This document shows, one piece after another, positions 6,597-8,231 of a DNA stretch of 8,231 bases. The notes below the pieces were generated by a model. That model did not search any database and had not been told where the DNA came from. It saw only the letters and a program-made list of their open reading frames with translations. Location of the stretch: NCBI GenBank assembly GCA_023251415.1, contig JAHEYX010000125.1, positions 1-8,231 on the forward strand, written 5' to 3'. Numbering within the stretch: the first letter of the stretch is position 1; every line of letters starts with the position of its first letter. This DNA is from Chitinophagales bacterium (GTDB lineage Bacteria > Bacteroidota > Bacteroidia > Chitinophagales > CAIODY01). Made by a program: the position numbers and the translations under genes.

Positions 6597-7895
6597 TTAT
6601 TGTACTAACATTCCATTCAATCGCAATAACGAAGTTTCAGCAAGCTTAGCAGCATATAAGGCGTTTAATAATCGGTTTTGCGCCGCTTCATAACTTTGTT
6701 GCGCATTCTTCCATTCCATAGCTGAACTGCTTCCTAAACGATAACGTTCCATAGCTATCGATTGGTTTTCGGCGGCGACACTCACATTCTCTTGCTCCAA
6801 ATTTAACAAGGCTACAGCGCCGGTATAGGTTTGAAAGGCTGCGTATAACGAATTGTCAATTTCTGCTCTTACTTCCATTAGTTGAGTGTTGGCAATCTGT
6901 TGCGATAACGTTGCTTTATTGATTTGACGTTGGTTGTTATTGCCGTTAAACAATGTCCACGAAGCATTTAATCCGGCATTAAAACCTAAGTTTTGATTCA
7001 ACAAAATAAAGCCGGCCTGATTGTCGGCACGAGTAAAATTATAATTCATACTCAATCCAACTTTTGGATACAATAAGGATTTGCTTTCACTTACAGCAAG
7101 TTTAGCAAGCTGCATATTTTTTTGAGCCAATTGTAACGAATAGTTTTGGTGTAAAGCGGTTACTTTTAATGATTCATAACTAAGTGCTGTATTAAGTGGA
7201 ATAGAATCGCTCACATCAAAAGTACGCGTAGAGGATTGAGCCAGTAATTGATTTAAAGTTGACTTGGCTTGTGTTAAATTGATTTGAGCTTGTAACAACA
7301 ATGCTTGTTGTTCGTTTAAATCGACTTTTGCCTGAAGCATTTCTTGACGCGAACCACTACCGATGTTTAATTGTTCGGTAGCAATTTGTAAACGTTCTTG
7401 ATAATAGCTTATGGTGGTAGTTAATCGGTTGATCAACTGCTTCTCTTTTACGATGGCATAATAAGCTATGATAATTTGATTTACTGTGCCTTCAATGGAA
7501 CGCTTCAATTCTATTTTCGATAACTCATTTTGATTACTCAATTGTTTATATTGAACAAACATTTTCATACCATCAAACAAGGTCCAGTTTAATGCAATAC
7601 CCGAGTTGAGGTTATTGGACAAGGCATTTTTTTTGTCAACTTCATTACCGTTGGAATAGCTTTGTTTAGTGTTGTTATTGGCAAACACCTCACCGGCATT
7701 TAATGCTATTTGCGGCAACATTCCGGCGTTTCCGTAAGTAACCTCTTGCTGCGAAATTTGCGATGTTGTTTTAGCAATCCGAATTGCATAGTTTTTTGTT
7801 AAAGCCAATTCAATTGCATTTGACAACGAAAGTTGTTCTTGTGCATGTGCAGTCAAGCTCAAAGAACACAAGCACCAAAAAAATAATTTATTCAT
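6597..7895 (-). CDS. TolC-family outer-membrane efflux protein
   Basis: This 432-residue protein is the outer-membrane channel of a tripartite efflux pump. A signal peptide (hydrophobic core 4-15, A-H-A 16-18, then Gln19) is followed by the L-S-L-S-N-A-I-E-L-A-L opening usual for the family. Two OEP repeats are visible: coiled-coil helices around 160-220 with G-S-G-S-R-Q-E-M-L-Q-A-K (179-190), and around 340-425 with R-L-G-S-S-S-A-M-E-W (386-395). Membrane-strand segments L-N-W-T-L-F-D-G (102-109) and A-S-W-T-L-F-N-G (311-318) mark the two halves. The ATG at 7895 was chosen, rather than one at 7946, because it begins directly with the signal peptide and overlaps the permease stop by only 8 nt (ATGAATAA). 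It is the last gene of an RND operon whose promoter lies outside the window. The substrate cannot be told. Confidence 0.92.
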   Translation of the reverse strand: MNKLFFWCLCSLSLTAHAQEQLSLSNAIELALTKNYAIRIAKTTSQISQQEVTYGNAGMLPQIALNAGEVFANNNTKQSYSNGNEVDKKNALSNNLNSGIALNWTLFDGMKMFVQYKQLSNQNELSKIELKRSIEGTVNQIIIAYYAIVKEKQLINRLTTTISYYQERLQIATEQLNIGSGSRQEMLQAKVDLNEQQALLLQAQINLTQAKSTLNQLLAQSSTRTFDVSDSIPLNTALSYESLKVTALHQNYSLQLAQKNMQLAKLAVSESKSLLYPKVGLSMNYNFTRADNQAGFILLNQNLGFNAGLNASWTLFNGNNNQRQINKATLSQQIANTQLMEVRAEIDNSLYAAFQTYTGAVALLNLEQENVSVAAENQSIAMERYRLGSSSAMEWKNAQQSYEAAQNRLLNALYAAKLAETSLLRLNGMLVQ

Positions 7896-8231
7896 GAACT
7901 GACTTTTTTTCTTTTGATAAATAAGTGTACATGGCCGGTATAACAAATAAGGTAAGTACTAAAGAGAAAATTAAACCACCAATAACTACTATTCCCATCG
8001 ACATTCTACTCTTGGCTCCGGCACCTAATGCTAAGGCAATAGGTAAAGCCCCTAATGCAGTAGCTAAGCTGGTCATTAAAATGGGGCGTAATCGAGCGGC
8101 AGCCGCTTCCTGAATCGCTTCACGTAAAGGCATTCCTTTTTCCTTCAGTTGATTGGCAAATTCAACAATTAAAATTCCGTTTTTAGTAACCAAGCCAATC
8201 AACATAATAACTCCGATTTGACTAAAAATAT
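7888..8231 (-). CDS. C-terminal part of an RND (HAE1/AcrB-like) efflux permease, 5' end outside window
   Basis: The frame is open from the right edge and ends with TAA at 7888-7890, leaving 113 residues. They match the last membrane helices of AcrB-type inner-membrane permeases: G-L-V-T-K-N-G-I-L-I-V-E-F-A-N (conserved G-x-x-x-K-N-x-I-L-I-V-E-F), then R-L-R-P-I-L-M-T-S-L-A (family signature), a Gly/Ala-rich helix, G-A-G-A, and a last helix ending F-V-I-P-A-M-Y before a short basic tail. The pump uses the proton gradient to drive export of hydrophobic or amphiphilic compounds through an adaptor and a TolC channel. The stop overlaps the TolC start by 8 nt, implying translational coupling. The adaptor gene is not in the window. 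Confidence 0.95.
   Translation of the reverse strand, partial: IFSQIGVIMLIGLVTKNGILIVEFANQLKEKGMPLREAIQEAAAARLRPILMTSLATALGALPIALALGAGAKSRMSMGIVVIGGLIFSLVLTLFVIPAMYTYLSKEKKSVHE

Noticed and set aside
7896..7946. Longer TolC start 51 nt upstream.
   Set aside because: It would bury the clear signal peptide behind 17 residues and overlap the permease gene more.
1..8231. CRISPR array, insertion sequence, integrase or phage genes.
   Set aside because: No regular repeats, transposase or integrase motifs, or terminal inverted repeats are seen; the genes are ordinary chromosomal ones.

Overview
The window looks like part of a Bacteroidota chromosome. The genome is AT-rich, Shine-Dalgarno sequences are absent, and several promoters carry the Bacteroidota -7 box TAnnTTTG. 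Exported proteins end their signal peptides in A-H-A or L-F-A followed by Gln, and the gene families (YceI, DUF5777 barrel, LutB, PchR-like AraC, HAE1 RND/TolC) are common in that phylum. The order cannot be settled from the sequence alone.

Left part (1-1777, + strand): an apparent operon of exported proteins. It holds the end of a c-type cytochrome-like protein with a CX4CH heme motif, a periplasmic YceI-family protein, and a DUF5777-type outer-membrane barrel, with gaps of about 40 nt. A perfect 32-bp palindrome (1800-1831) ends this operon and also the convergent gene.

Middle part: lutB (1847-3226, - strand) stands alone, without lutA or lutC beside it, and has its own TAnnTTTG promoter. 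It diverges from a UvrD-family helicase (3458-5245, + strand) that resembles eukaryotic FBH1 in its core and carries a C-terminal Myb/SANT-like or HTH-like DNA-binding domain.

Right part: a short PchR-like AraC regulator (5291-6049, +) is followed by a small Rieske [2Fe-2S] protein with a Tat-type leader and possible lipid anchor (6111-6548, +). Both have a perfect -7 box ending 4 nt before the ATG, which predicts leaderless mRNAs. A 9-of-10 direct repeat upstream of the Rieske gene is a candidate regulator site. Convergent to these is the end of an RND efflux operon: the C-terminus of an HAE1-type permease (7888-8231, -) overlapping by 8 nt a TolC-type outer-membrane factor (6597-7895, -).

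How the genes may work together: the cytochrome, YceI, DUF5777 and Rieske proteins are all predicted to act in the envelope, and three of the four suggest redox or quinone chemistry, so an envelope electron-transfer or lipid/quinone-handling module is plausible. This is inference. Most single genes are members of known families; the less explored points are the cytochrome-YceI-barrel group, the regulator-Rieske pair with leaderless promoters, and the FBH1-like helicase.
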